This document shows, in pieces, positions 28,572-37,856 of a DNA stretch of 64,000 nucleotides. How positions within the stretch are numbered: the stretch's first letter is position 1; the number at the start of each line of letters is the position of its first letter. Made by a program: the position numbers and the translations under genes. The notes beneath the pieces were generated by a model. It worked only from the letters and a program-made list of their open reading frames with translations, did not search any database and had not been told where the DNA came from. The stretch covers positions 654,069 to 718,068 of the forward strand of contig DAOSXA010000001.1 of the NCBI GenBank assembly GCA_035380245.1. The letters are read 5' to 3'. This DNA comes from Candidatus Zixiibacteriota bacterium (GTDB lineage: Bacteria; Zixibacteria; MSB-5A5; GN15; FEB-12).

Positions 28572-28597
28572 GGAGGCAGACCTTCCGGTCTGCCTCC
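28572..28597 (+). terminator. hairpin after aspA, related to the dispersed palindromes
   Basis: GGAGGCAGACC / GGTCTGCCTCC around TTCC, followed by GTTTCTTTG. The core matches the GGCAGACC palindromes at 24785 and 62518, so a dispersed repeat seems to act as the terminator. Confidence 0.6.
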
Positions 28598-28649
28598 GTT
28601 TCTTTGTATAATTGTACCACGAAAAAAAAGTAATCCCGGCGGAGGGGAC

Positions 28650-28727
28650 TGTTGAAAAGGCCGCACGCACACATGTTCAGCAAAACATGTCTGTAATGCG
28701 GGCAACACAAGGCTGCTCGCTATGCGA
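28650..28727 (+). repeat. truncated copy of the 143-bp element
   Basis: Begins TGTTGAAAAGG and matches the left and central part of the full copies (TAATGCGGGCAACACAAGG, then GCTCGCTATGCGA), with a private hairpin ACATGTT/AACATGT at 28671-28690. The right half is missing. Confidence 0.65.
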
Positions 28728-28812
28728 ACACTCTCTCGTAGAGGATATCGCGTTTATTTGCAAAAATGGAACACAAAGTCATGCCTTTTATACATCATTT
28801 CCCACAAATCCC

Positions 28813-28841
28813 TTGACGATACCGTGTTACCCTCCCATAAT
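28813..28841 (+). promoter_or_regulatory. sigma70-type promoter of the L-domain lipoprotein gene
   Basis: TTGACG (28813-28818), 17-base spacer, CATAAT (28836-28841), about 65 bases before the ATG at 28905. Confidence 0.6.
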
Positions 28842-28904
28842 AAGACTTACTTACTACCATAGCATTGTAAATTACAGACCCATAAGATTTATACAGGGAC
28901 TATC

Positions 28905-30659
28905 ATGAGCACTAGATTTCTCACCTTAGTACTGGTAACAGCATTACTATTCATACCATTCTGGGGCTGCGGTGACGACTCCGTATCTTCATCCAACGAC
29001 GGCGGGGACGATAGCACAGTCGGCACCACGGTCGACACTGCCGGCGGCGTTTTCACCTTCGTAAGCGGAGCTGTGGGATTGAACTTTCCCCGGAACGCGG
29101 TCGATTCCGCGATAGAAGTCGCGGTCGAAGTCGAAAGTAGTTACCCGGCTGATGACGGTTATGTCCCGGGGTCCTGTTACGATTTCTCGCCTGACGGCCA
29201 GCAGTTTCTTACTCCGATCACCATATCCATCAAATACAGCGAGAGTAATCTTCCCTCCGGCGTCGACGAAAGCAGTCTTCGCCTGTGTAAGATTGTCAAC
29301 AACGCCTGGTCACCGGTTGCCGGTTATTCCGTTTGTACCGACAGTAATTACGTAAGCGCACCGGTAAACAGTTTTTCCAGCTACGGCATTGTCGGTACCG
29401 TCAGCACCGGCGGCAACGTGTACGAGGGCGACTATGCCATCAAGGACAGCGCGACCCTGGCTGATTTCCAGGATTACACCTCAATTGACGGCGAACTCGA
29501 GATCTGGACCTGCGCTCCCGACACGGTCTCGCTTCCCAACCTATTGACGATTGACGGCACACTGTACATCAGGGACTACCCTTCCGTCGAACACAACATA
29601 GTCCATGTCAGCATACCAAACCTTAGCTCGATTGACTGTTTACTGAAGATAGAGGAATGTGATTCACTACGCATGGTCGCTCTGCCTTCGTTGGAGTCAG
29701 CCGGTTCGATCGTTATCCAGCGGAATCCGTCTCTGCAGAATGTCGATAGCCTGTTCTCACTCACAACCCTGAATCCCAGCGGTTACAGCAGCTACGGCAG
29801 TCTCTACATTTACGACAACGACTCCCTGACCAGCCTGCTCGGCCTTGGCGGCATATCCGGAGCGGCGTACGGTCTGACGATCAAATCGAACGCGTTGCTC
29901 ACGAGCCTTGTCGGTCTGGAGGGAATTTCGAGCGCCAAATCCTTGACCATCTCTTATCAGAGCTTGTTGACCACGCTTGTCGGCCTGAACATCCGGTCGG
30001 TCGAAGAACATGCCATTATAAGAAACTGTGACGGTCTCGAGGACCTCCATGGTTTGGAAAACCTGCAAACGGTCGGCTGGAGTTTCGAGATCGAGGACTG
30101 TGGCGCACTGACCGACTTGACCGGATTGAGCATGTTGAGTTCGGTCGGCGGCTTCTTCATGATCGATAACAATTCGCTGGAGAGTCTCGACGGCCTCGGC
30201 ACGCTTCAGATCGTTGACGGCAGCCTTCAAATCGAAAACTGCGACGAGTTGTCCGATATCTCGGCCCTGGAATTCGTTACTACCGTCGGCGCCAACCTGT
30301 ACATCGAAAGTTGTGACTCATTAAGGAGTCTCGAGGGGCTAGACGCCGTCACCCATGTCGGCGGCAATCTCTATCTGCAATTGCTCCAACACCTGGACAA
30401 TGTTGACGCTCTGGCTCAACTGGATTTCGTCGAAGGGAGTCTTCGCATCACCAACTGCTGGCGACTGACGAGTGTCGAGGGCCTCTGGGGCTTGCTTCCC
30501 AACTCGGCTACCGGCTATGTGCTGGAATCCGTGACCATTACCGACAACGCCATGGCAATGATTCCGACCGGCTTGTCCAACACCAAGGCCTGGGAGCTAG
30601 TTGACAAGATAGGTGGAGAGGACATGGTGCACTACACAGTCACGATCGAGAACAACTGA
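28905..30659 (+). CDS. lipoprotein with ZU5-like and receptor-L-domain-like repeats
   Basis: The protein has 584 residues. The leader MSTRFLTLVLVTALLFIPFW ends in a lipobox with Cys (FWGC), so it is a lipoprotein. Residues about 45-140 resemble a ZU5 domain (GGVFTFVSGAVGLNFPRNAV, SPDGQQFLTPITISIKY). From about 170 onward come eleven or more 22-45-residue leucine-rich units of the receptor L-domain kind (IDGELEIWTC, VGGFFMIDNNSLESLDGL, VGANLYIESCDSLRSLEGL). It is probably surface-exposed and ligand- or polymer-binding. It has its own promoter, and the 3' end is shared with a convergent hairpin. Confidence 0.82.
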   Translation: MSTRFLTLVLVTALLFIPFWGCGDDSVSSSNDGGDDSTVGTTVDTAGGVFTFVSGAVGLNFPRNAVDSAIEVAVEVESSYPADDGYVPGSCYDFSPDGQQFLTPITISIKYSESNLPSGVDESSLRLCKIVNNAWSPVAGYSVCTDSNYVSAPVNSFSSYGIVGTVSTGGNVYEGDYAIKDSATLADFQDYTSIDGELEIWTCAPDTVSLPNLLTIDGTLYIRDYPSVEHNIVHVSIPNLSSIDCLLKIEECDSLRMVALPSLESAGSIVIQRNPSLQNVDSLFSLTTLNPSGYSSYGSLYIYDNDSLTSLLGLGGISGAAYGLTIKSNALLTSLVGLEGISSAKSLTISYQSLLTTLVGLNIRSVEEHAIIRNCDGLEDLHGLENLQTVGWSFEIEDCGALTDLTGLSMLSSVGGFFMIDNNSLESLDGLGTLQIVDGSLQIENCDELSDISALEFVTTVGANLYIESCDSLRSLEGLDAVTHVGGNLYLQLLQHLDNVDALAQLDFVEGSLRITNCWRLTSVEGLWGLLPNSATGYVLESVTITDNAMAMIPTGLSNTKAWELVDKIGGEDMVHYTVTIENN

Positions 30660-30667
30660 TGCGATTT

Positions 30668-30697
30668 CACGGCAGGTCCAAAGATGGACTTGCCGTG
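30668..30697. terminator. bidirectional hairpin between convergent genes
   Basis: CACGGCAGGTCCA / TGGACTTGCCGTG, 13 pairs with one G-U, loop AAGA. No U-tract on either side. Confidence 0.5.
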
Positions 30698-30705
30698 CGA
30701 TTAAT

Positions 30706-33700
30706 CTACTCCGCTTCCTCAGAGGGCTTGAGGAATCGCACCAGCGCACCCCAGCGTTTGTCGACGACAAAACCGCGTGACATGTAAAATCTTCTCAGGA
30801 AGAAATGCGTCTTGACCACCCGCATACCCTGGTTGGCCATGCGGTTACAAAAATCTTCCACCAACGCCGAGCCGATTCCCCGCCCCATCACCGGCGGAGC
30901 GATCACTGAACCATCGAGGTGGACCACATCGTCTCCCTCAAAACGATAGCAAAGCCCGCCGACCAGTTGCTCCTGAGCATCGGCCACAACCAAAAACCGA
31001 TCTCGCTCGGTGACGGTCTTGGGATAACCTTCTTTGAAAAATAACCGATAAAGCTGGCCAATCTCGGCCGGTTCGATCGGTTCGCGGAAGGTGTACACCT
31101 CGCCGTGTTGATCGGCATAACTGGTGCGTAGAATAACATGCTTATGCTCGGAATCGCCGACCGTCAGGATATCCATCTGACGCGTCTTCTGGGCTTTCGG
31201 GAAAATCAACTGGCTGAAAACTTGTCGATCGAAAAGATCTTCAATCGTCGATTGTAAATCAGACAACTCAATCAATTGAATTGCGGGGGTGGTCGTTTTC
31301 TTGAACATTTTGCGCAGGAGAGTATCGAAAGCCTCCCGAACATTGCCTTCGGCCTTGGCAAAATAAGTGTGTCGATAGAGATGATAGCGAGCAATCTCGG
31401 GAAGGCGATCCAGCCGATACAACCGTAACAGCTCGATAGTAATCTGCTCGCGGGCCTGAGGTGAGGCGCTTGGATTGATTTTATCCCATTCATGGTAACG
31501 ATCAATCGCGTTTTGAAGCGGCAACGATACATAATAAACCGATGATAGCTTGATCAGGTAATCATCAAGCCTCTTGCAGAAGTTATCCTGATCGTGCGAC
31601 AGCACCTCGCGGTGCAGGTCCTCGCGCAGTTGTGTCAAAAATTTCTGCCCTTCCTCCAGACCCAGCTTCTCCACACAGGCATCGAAAATCCAATCGGTAT
31701 TCAGGATCGAGCGATACCAGGGATAATGCGCCTCGGTGCGACGGAAGAAATTCTGGACCATCGGACGGATCAGCGAAAGTGTATTCTCATAGGGCCGCCA
31801 GCCGGTTATCGACTGCACTGCCGCTCCCTGGCGAAAATCCTGTTCCGGCACCATGACATTTTCCGGAGTAACCGCACCCGTCACGATCCTCCGTCCGCTG
31901 ACCAGCCAACCTTTGAAATACGTACCAAGCGCCTCGATGAAAAGTTTGCGCCAGCGGCCGCTCTGATGATCAGTGCGGTGTTCCTGCGATGACAACTCAC
32001 GAATCTTCTCCCAAACGGTCAACTCGCCCTGATAAACCAGCGAGCGGGCATTCAATTCGAGACGACAGCATCCCAGGCGCGGCAGCACCGGAGAACCGTA
32101 TGGATAGCTTGAGATTGACATCAACCAGTAGATCGTTTCGAGCACGCGGGCATCGGTGACATCTTCGTTGATGATCAACTGCAGATCGTAATGCTTGCCG
32201 CTTGAGGCGTTGACACTCACCCGATAGCGGAGATAATGACGCCGCGATATAATTCGCGATATCCAGATCCCCTTGTCGGGCACATCTCCCAGATCGAACT
32301 CGTGTTCATCGAACGCCAGAATGATCGACTCTTCGAGAAAACCGGTTCCTACCAGCACCTGGCGCAATACGTATTTCTCTGAGGCCGTGAGTTCTTCACC
32401 GAACTCTATTTTCGCATCCCAGACTTCTTCCGAGAAACTGGGGAGTTTTTTCAGCAGTTGTTTTTCGTAGTCGTGCGACAATTCGGCAAAACAGACCTCG
32501 GCAAAGGTGGCCAGTCTGGGATCGTCCTTATGAAGAATCCATCCGGCCAGTTCAGCGCGAGCGGTGTTGTAGTATTCCGGATGAACCCGCGCGAAGTTGG
32601 CCAGCAGAGCCAGCATGTGCTCGAATTGGTGGCGGGTTACCTCGGATGCCGGCCAGGTCAGTTGTGTGCGATAAGTATACATGCGCTGACGCAACGCCTG
32701 GAGGCGACGATGCTTCAAGTTCGATTGAGCCACCTCGCGGATCGAGTCCTCGTCGAGGAAAGCCAGTCCGGATTCAATGAATGAAGGCAACACCCGGCCG
32801 TAGTCGGGAGAAGGTTCATCCAGCAACAGCGTGCGATAAGCCAGCGATCTGATCTTGAATTCCGGATGATAAGCGAGGCCTTCGAGACGACGACGGATCA
32901 CCCGCGCCACTCGCTCGTCCGACTCCTCCAGCGCTCGACCGAGATTGGTTACAGCCCATGAAGCCGATTCGACCGGCCCGAACTGCGCCTGGAGAATCAA
33001 TTGGTTGACCACCGCCAGTTCCTGATCACGCACCGGTCGCGACGGGAGATTCAGGAGCGATTCTGCCGAAATCTCCGCACGATCGGGTATTTGCACCTGT
33101 CCGGAGAACGGCTCCGGCGGCAGGTCCCATCCTTCGCGACAGGGTCCGAACGCAATCAAAGAAGGATTTCCGATCCAGAGCAGCGGTTGTCGCGCCATGA
33201 GACCGAGATCAATCATCCGCCCCGTAAGCTCATAGCTGAGATCTCCGATAACCACCCGATTTTCAGCCGTCTTGGCCAGCCGCAGTCCGACCGGACGTCC
33301 TGCTGCGGTAAGCCCTTCGCTGTCGACAATGATGTCATCCTCCAGCACGCTGATGTCCCGGTGGAACCAGCGCGGAATACGAATCGTGTAACCCTGCCAG
33401 TACAGCTCAACATACTTGCTTTGATACAGCTCGCCGATCACCGTCTCGAAATTTTTCTCGATCACTTTCCGGCGGAACGAGCCTTTGGGGGTAAGTTCTT
33501 CCTTATCGACATCGAAATCGCGATCGAGTACGGCAAAATTAATCACCCGCTCGAACGGCGCCAGATCGGTGTTGGCATTGGTCACGATCTGATGATAATA
33601 GTCGCGCAGGGCAACCTGGTCCTGGAATCCAACCACCACCGGGTCCGCGAGATCGGGAACGATCAACAGCACGTTGAACTCGCGAGCATCCCCCACCAGA

Positions 33701-35304
33701 AACGACCTTTTGACTCCGGCTACTCCCTCGAGTTTCTTTTCGACTTTGCGTGGCGCAATCGTTTGTCCCCGACTGTTCTTGTAGATATCCTTGAGGCGAT
33801 CGACAATTTCATAATGGCCGTTTTCCAGCCGATGGAAAAGGTCTCCGGTCGCAATCCAGGGCTCATCCTCCGGTTTCGGATCGATCGGTATCGTCCCTCC
33901 CACCGGAGCATCGTCGTAATAACGAGCGATATACGGCCCGGCTATGCTCAACTCCCCTTTTTTGCTCAGGCGTGCTTTGACTCCCGGCAGTGGGATGCCT
34001 ATCGAGTTATCCGGAATATCGCCGGGGGGAGTCATGGTGATGCCGCCGGTCGCTTCGGTCATACCGAAACCGCTGCAGAGACTCACCCCATAACGATTGA
34101 AAAACTTGAACACGGCCGGAGCCAGATACCCGGCGGCAGAAAGCCCCCAGCGAAGGCGGCCTCCCACTACTTCACGGAAAAGATCGTTCTGCCCCTCGAG
34201 TGAGGTAGCCGAGGACATGTGTTGTTCGCATCGTTCGTGAATCTGAACCCAGCGGATAGGGACCGAGATCAAACCGGTCGGATTGACCTGTTTGAGCAGC
34301 GCCATGAGTGTTTCCGAAGACGGATTGCCGGGGAAGACATAAGTTCCACTCCAATAGATCGCCCCCATCATCTCGAAAAACCGCCCGAAAGTATGAAACA
34401 ACGGCAGATAACAAAGAAGAACTTCATTGTCTCCCACTTGCGGTAATGCGGCGCTGCGCGCGAAACGCTTGGTAATCAGATTATAGAGCGAAAACGAAAC
34501 ACCCTTGGGACGACCGGTGCTGCCGGAAGTGAACATCACCGTGGCAACTTCATCGAGCGGTCGACGCCGGCGATTTTTGAGCAGTTCACGCCCCTCACTG
34601 GGAGCGACAGCCAGGGTGGCTTCGGTCAGCGACTGTGCCTCAGACATACCGGTGTTGGGTGTCATAGTCAGGATCTTGAAGCTATCGTTACATTTGGCGC
34701 GAGCCTTGAGCAGACGTTGATAACGTATCTCGCCGTCGGTTACGACGATGTTGATCTTCAGCAGATCGAACATCCAGGCCAGCGACTCCGGGTCGGTATG
34801 AACATTGATCGGCGTTACCAGAATATCATAGAACAAGCAGGCCAAATCGGTGCAGGCGCCGTCGACACAATTCTCCGAAAAAATCGCTACTCTTGGCTCG
34901 GGAGTGATATGATAAAGGGCCGAGGCAATCGAACGCAACCGATCGGCAATCAGCTTATAACTGAGCATAGCCGGAGGCTGGGTGGACATGTCCTGGAAAA
35001 GCGTATGATCCGGATGACGGCGCACCCGTTGTTCGAACATCTGAAGCGGTCCGTAATTCGAAGCGGCGATGGCTTTGAAAGTCGTTTCGGCCCAGCGATA
35101 CCGCGCCTCACGTTCCGACAAACAATCGACAAAAACATGCCGCCCGGTAACATCGAGATAATAATGCCAGAGATCCGGATCGACCTGATCGGCTCCTTTG
35201 GCAATAAGACTTTCGGCCCGTGCTAGTATCTCGGCTGCTGCTTCCTTATGAGCCGCCTGATCGAGGGAATCATATTTATCCAGAAGCTCTCTGAGTTTGT
35301 CCAT
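30706..35304 (-). CDS. giant adenylate-forming ligase with uncharacterised middle and C-terminal GNAT
   Basis: The protein has 1532 residues. Residues about 85-625 are a complete AMP-binding domain: FTSGSTGRPKG (258-268), SGFGMTEATGG (411-421), ATGDL (485-489), RLKDIYKNSRGQ (503-514) and TPKGSFRRK (605-613) with the catalytic Lys. It is nearest to long-chain acyl-CoA ligases. Residues 625-720 are a beta-rich linker and 760-970 are helical, HEAT-like. Residues about 1000-1200 show strands, a hinge-like stretch (YQGELTVWEKIREL) and TGAVTPENVMV, faintly reminiscent of a kinase fold. Residues 1405-1515 are a GNAT acetyltransferase (VMGRGIGSALVEDF). No signal peptide. The whole architecture is one I do not know as a characterised enzyme. 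Confidence 0.85.
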   Translation of the reverse strand: MDKLRELLDKYDSLDQAAHKEAAAEILARAESLIAKGADQVDPDLWHYYLDVTGRHVFVDCLSEREARYRWAETTFKAIAASNYGPLQMFEQRVRRHPDHTLFQDMSTQPPAMLSYKLIADRLRSIASALYHITPEPRVAIFSENCVDGACTDLACLFYDILVTPINVHTDPESLAWMFDLLKINIVVTDGEIRYQRLLKARAKCNDSFKILTMTPNTGMSEAQSLTEATLAVAPSEGRELLKNRRRRPLDEVATVMFTSGSTGRPKGVSFSLYNLITKRFARSAALPQVGDNEVLLCYLPLFHTFGRFFEMMGAIYWSGTYVFPGNPSSETLMALLKQVNPTGLISVPIRWVQIHERCEQHMSSATSLEGQNDLFREVVGGRLRWGLSAAGYLAPAVFKFFNRYGVSLCSGFGMTEATGGITMTPPGDIPDNSIGIPLPGVKARLSKKGELSIAGPYIARYYDDAPVGGTIPIDPKPEDEPWIATGDLFHRLENGHYEIVDRLKDIYKNSRGQTIAPRKVEKKLEGVAGVKRSFLVGDAREFNVLLIVPDLADPVVVGFQDQVALRDYYHQIVTNANTDLAPFERVINFAVLDRDFDVDKEELTPKGSFRRKVIEKNFETVIGELYQSKYVELYWQGYTIRIPRWFHRDISVLEDDIIVDSEGLTAAGRPVGLRLAKTAENRVVIGDLSYELTGRMIDLGLMARQPLLWIGNPSLIAFGPCREGWDLPPEPFSGQVQIPDRAEISAESLLNLPSRPVRDQELAVVNQLILQAQFGPVESASWAVTNLGRALEESDERVARVIRRRLEGLAYHPEFKIRSLAYRTLLLDEPSPDYGRVLPSFIESGLAFLDEDSIREVAQSNLKHRRLQALRQRMYTYRTQLTWPASEVTRHQFEHMLALLANFARVHPEYYNTARAELAGWILHKDDPRLATFAEVCFAELSHDYEKQLLKKLPSFSEEVWDAKIEFGEELTASEKYVLRQVLVGTGFLEESIILAFDEHEFDLGDVPDKGIWISRIISRRHYLRYRVSVNASSGKHYDLQLIINEDVTDARVLETIYWLMSISSYPYGSPVLPRLGCCRLELNARSLVYQGELTVWEKIRELSSQEHRTDHQSGRWRKLFIEALGTYFKGWLVSGRRIVTGAVTPENVMVPEQDFRQGAAVQSITGWRPYENTLSLIRPMVQNFFRRTEAHYPWYRSILNTDWIFDACVEKLGLEEGQKFLTQLREDLHREVLSHDQDNFCKRLDDYLIKLSSVYYVSLPLQNAIDRYHEWDKINPSASPQAREQITIELLRLYRLDRLPEIARYHLYRHTYFAKAEGNVREAFDTLLRKMFKKTTTPAIQLIELSDLQSTIEDLFDRQVFSQLIFPKAQKTRQMDILTVGDSEHKHVILRTSYADQHGEVYTFREPIEPAEIGQLYRLFFKEGYPKTVTERDRFLVVADAQEQLVGGLCYRFEGDDVVHLDGSVIAPPVMGRGIGSALVEDFCNRMANQGMRVVKTHFFLRRFYMSRGFVVDKRWGALVRFLKPSEEAE

Positions 35305-35610
35305 TTCGCTCCGTTCATGCCGCCTATATATCTTTCGTTCAATAATACACTATCGTATAAAAACAGACAATAAGAGGTGTGAATACGATTCAAAATAATA
35401 AATCCTTCGGACATCGCCCTTGTCCGTCGGACAATGAGTTGCTATTTCAGGATTTCCGGATTGGGATGTACGATGAACACGCTGCGAGCACTCATTAAGC
35501 AGGAATAGAGAGATGAAACGCGAAGCGGCGATAGTTTTATCTTCGCCGTGTGAAGAGTTCATTAATTAACGTCAGCACCGGGAGCGGCTTCCATAACTGG
35601 TTCTTTGACG
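35305..35610. other. intergenic region, small hairpin only
   Basis: A 6-bp hairpin CGGCGA/TCGCCG (35526-35548) lies about 60 bases beyond the response-regulator stop (minus strand). Otherwise nothing is seen. Confidence 0.4.
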
Positions 35611-36612
35611 TCAGTTTGTTTCCACCGCAACTACTCGTCCGCCGGATATCGCTGGTTGTTCCTCAAGAACAGTTGGACGGTCGGTTATTTGAAGGAAACA
35701 GAACTCTCCCAACTCAGTCGAAATTAGCGATGCCGTCGCCGATACTTTCTCCTTACGACTCCCCAGCGTCAGTTTGACCGCCAGGATGCGGTAATGACGT
35801 AACTTCTCCCATTGATCGGGCCAGTGCATGAGGTTCAGATCCGGGCTTAGATTCTCGACATCACTGATTCTGGCGGCGTCGACTTCCGGACCGAGCCGAT
35901 CAAGCATTTTATCGCTCACGAACACGACCTGGCCGTCGGAATCGATCCAGGCTGCCGCCAGATTTGCCAGTTCCAGCGTTGTTCGCAGGTGCACCACCTG
36001 CTGTTGCAGCGAACGGTTGATCAGTCGCTGTGTCTGAAGTTCACCGCGAGTCATCTGAACATCCTGACGCAAGCGATCCATTTGTCCCTTAAGAGCACAG
36101 TCAATGTGCCCTCCGGCCGGACCGCGACATACGAATTTGGTATTCCACTCCTGCATAGCATCGTCGGCTACACGGTAAAGACCGGTCAGAGTGGCAACCG
36201 ATTTCACCACATAGTTAATCGCGCCGAGTTTCAGGATCTCAACCGCTGCCTGTTCGGTTCCCTGACTGGTCATCACCACAACCGGCAAGCGATAGGCTAT
36301 ATCGGAACCGGACAAAAAATCAGTGGCGCGGCCATCGGGAAGCATCAGATCACAAATCACCAGATCGGGATTGAACTCGGTCAGGGATGATCTCGCCTGC
36401 GCCAGACTGGAGACTACTTCAACTTGAAAACGTTCGGATTGAACGGCAAATCCCTCAAGCGCCAGCGCAGCATGGGATTCTTCGTCTTCAATGAGCAGAA
36501 TTTTAAGAATGCGGCTGGAACTTGCGCTCTGCCGCGAGTGAATTTCGTTCTCTGGTCCCCGATGGATTGCCAGCCGCCGGGGTATATCCGGATCGCTGTT
36601 ATCGGTCGACAT
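35611..36612 (-). CDS. response regulator with C-terminal PAS-like domain
   Basis: The protein has 333 residues. Residues about 36-155 are a receiver domain: LLIEDEESH acidic pair, phospho-acceptor D88 in VICDLMLPDG, VVVMTSQG with Thr115, and K137 in NYVVKSV. Residues 170-215 are coiled coil. Residues 212-330 look PAS-like (LANLAAAWIDSDGQVVFVSD). There is no DNA-binding or enzymatic output, so it may relay or sense through protein contacts, perhaps with one of the orphan hybrid kinases in this window. Confidence 0.85.
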   Translation of the reverse strand: MSTDNSDPDIPRRLAIHRGPENEIHSRQSASSSRILKILLIEDEESHAALALEGFAVQSERFQVEVVSSLAQARSSLTEFNPDLVICDLMLPDGRATDFLSGSDIAYRLPVVVMTSQGTEQAAVEILKLGAINYVVKSVATLTGLYRVADDAMQEWNTKFVCRGPAGGHIDCALKGQMDRLRQDVQMTRGELQTQRLINRSLQQQVVHLRTTLELANLAAAWIDSDGQVVFVSDKMLDRLGPEVDAARISDVENLSPDLNLMHWPDQWEKLRHYRILAVKLTLGSRKEKVSATASLISTELGEFCFLQITDRPTVLEEQPAISGGRVVAVETN

Positions 36613-36735
36613 TTTCTAGCTCCCTTTGTCCTTAACCTAGTTATCGGTTACAACTAGTCAAACCTGAACAAACGTTCCGGCCCTACAGCTAACTGATTGT
36701 ACTGCATTATGATGGCACGCAGAAAAAAGCTGTTG

Positions 36736-37851
36736 TCAGCGTTGTAAAAATTCAAGTGCGGCATCCATTTCGGAAGCGCGTCGGGACCAGGAGAATCGTC
36801 TCATTATCTCTGAGAGACGTGCGGCATTAAGCGGTAGGTTTATATCGTTGGTTTTGACTTCAGCCAATTGTTTCAGACGTTCGGTCAACTGTTCGCTTGA
36901 GCCATCATAAAGACAGAAGGCTCGCTCCGTTTCGGACAAATCAACCAGCAGTTCCGGATAAGCCAGTCGATTCGGTAGAAGCGGGATGCAACCGGCGGCG
37001 ATTGCTTCCACCGCAGCGATCCCGAAAAATTCATGATTGGCGGTAGATACGAAAACATCCGATTCGGCCAGAATTTGTTCGTACTCCCGGCGTGATTCGA
37101 TAAATCCCCAGTGATCAATGTGATCGGCCAGCTTCTCCCGGATTTGTTCAAACACCTCCGGCTGACTTTCGAACGTCTGCCCGATTACGTTGAGGCGGAA
37201 AGGTGTATCGGCCTTCCTGAGCCTCTCCATGGCTTGAAGAAAAAGAGCGGGGTTTTTGTCGTGTTCCCAGCGGGCGGCCCAGAGAATCCGCAACGGTCCG
37301 GGAATGCGTTTCGGCGGTGGATTGAGCGGTTCGATACCCGGCGACTGAATCGCTGCCCTGGTTTCAAGTTGTGCCACCGGTCTAGTCGGCTCACAGTCGG
37401 GCATGCGCCGTACGAACGCTGCGGCGGCATCGAGAAACACCCGTCGATGAAATTCCGAGTTGAACCAGATCGCATCGGCGGCGATACCACTTACGATGTT
37501 GGTAAAACCGAAATGAAAATCTTTCTCCGAAGAATTCGGGTCCGGATAGGTGAGTTGGTTTTCGTGGAAATACAGCAGGGTCGGGACCTGCTGTAACAAC
37601 GGCGGCAGGAGACCTTTGAGTTCGGCTAAATTGATCATGTCGGTGCAGAAAATCAGGTCGAACTTGGCGCCCTGATCGACTAGATGCGCTGCTTGTTCGG
37701 CCAGTGTGATGGCAGCATGGCGCATGCGCCATTTCCATTTCGTGGCCGGAAGCGTGAGCAGGGTGAAGTTGTGTTGGCTGTGTTTGATCCAGCCGTCGAT
37801 AAAGGCCTGATGGCTCCCCCCGTAGTACGGCTCAAAGGCAAGGAGGTTCAT
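36736..37851 (-). CDS. QTMAN-like (DUF3524) glycosyltransferase
   Basis: The protein has 371 residues. The N-terminal 165 residues match the DUF3524/GTDC1 family (LAFEPYYGGSHQAFIDGW, LLTLPATKWKWRMRHAA, FCTDMINLAELKGLLPP, YFHENQLTYP). The C-terminal half is a GT-B retaining domain (LRILWAARWEHDKNPALF, EFFGIAAVEAIAAGC). The animal homologue GTDC1 is the tRNA-queuosine mannosyltransferase QTMAN, so this bacterial protein may mannosylate queuosine in tRNA(Asp); that is inferred from family only. It starts five bases after the methyltransferase stop, so the two are co-transcribed. Confidence 0.82.
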   Translation of the reverse strand: MNLLAFEPYYGGSHQAFIDGWIKHSQHNFTLLTLPATKWKWRMRHAAITLAEQAAHLVDQGAKFDLIFCTDMINLAELKGLLPPLLQQVPTLLYFHENQLTYPDPNSSEKDFHFGFTNIVSGIAADAIWFNSEFHRRVFLDAAAAFVRRMPDCEPTRPVAQLETRAAIQSPGIEPLNPPPKRIPGPLRILWAARWEHDKNPALFLQAMERLRKADTPFRLNVIGQTFESQPEVFEQIREKLADHIDHWGFIESRREYEQILAESDVFVSTANHEFFGIAAVEAIAAGCIPLLPNRLAYPELLVDLSETERAFCLYDGSSEQLTERLKQLAEVKTNDINLPLNAARLSEIMRRFSWSRRASEMDAALEFLQR

Positions 37852-37856
37852 AGGAG

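Noticed and set aside
33001..34203. 400-residue plus-strand ORF opposite the ligase gene
   Set aside because: It is the antisense shadow of the AMP-binding domain; it lacks a ribosome site and any recognisable protein pattern, while the minus strand has every ligase motif.
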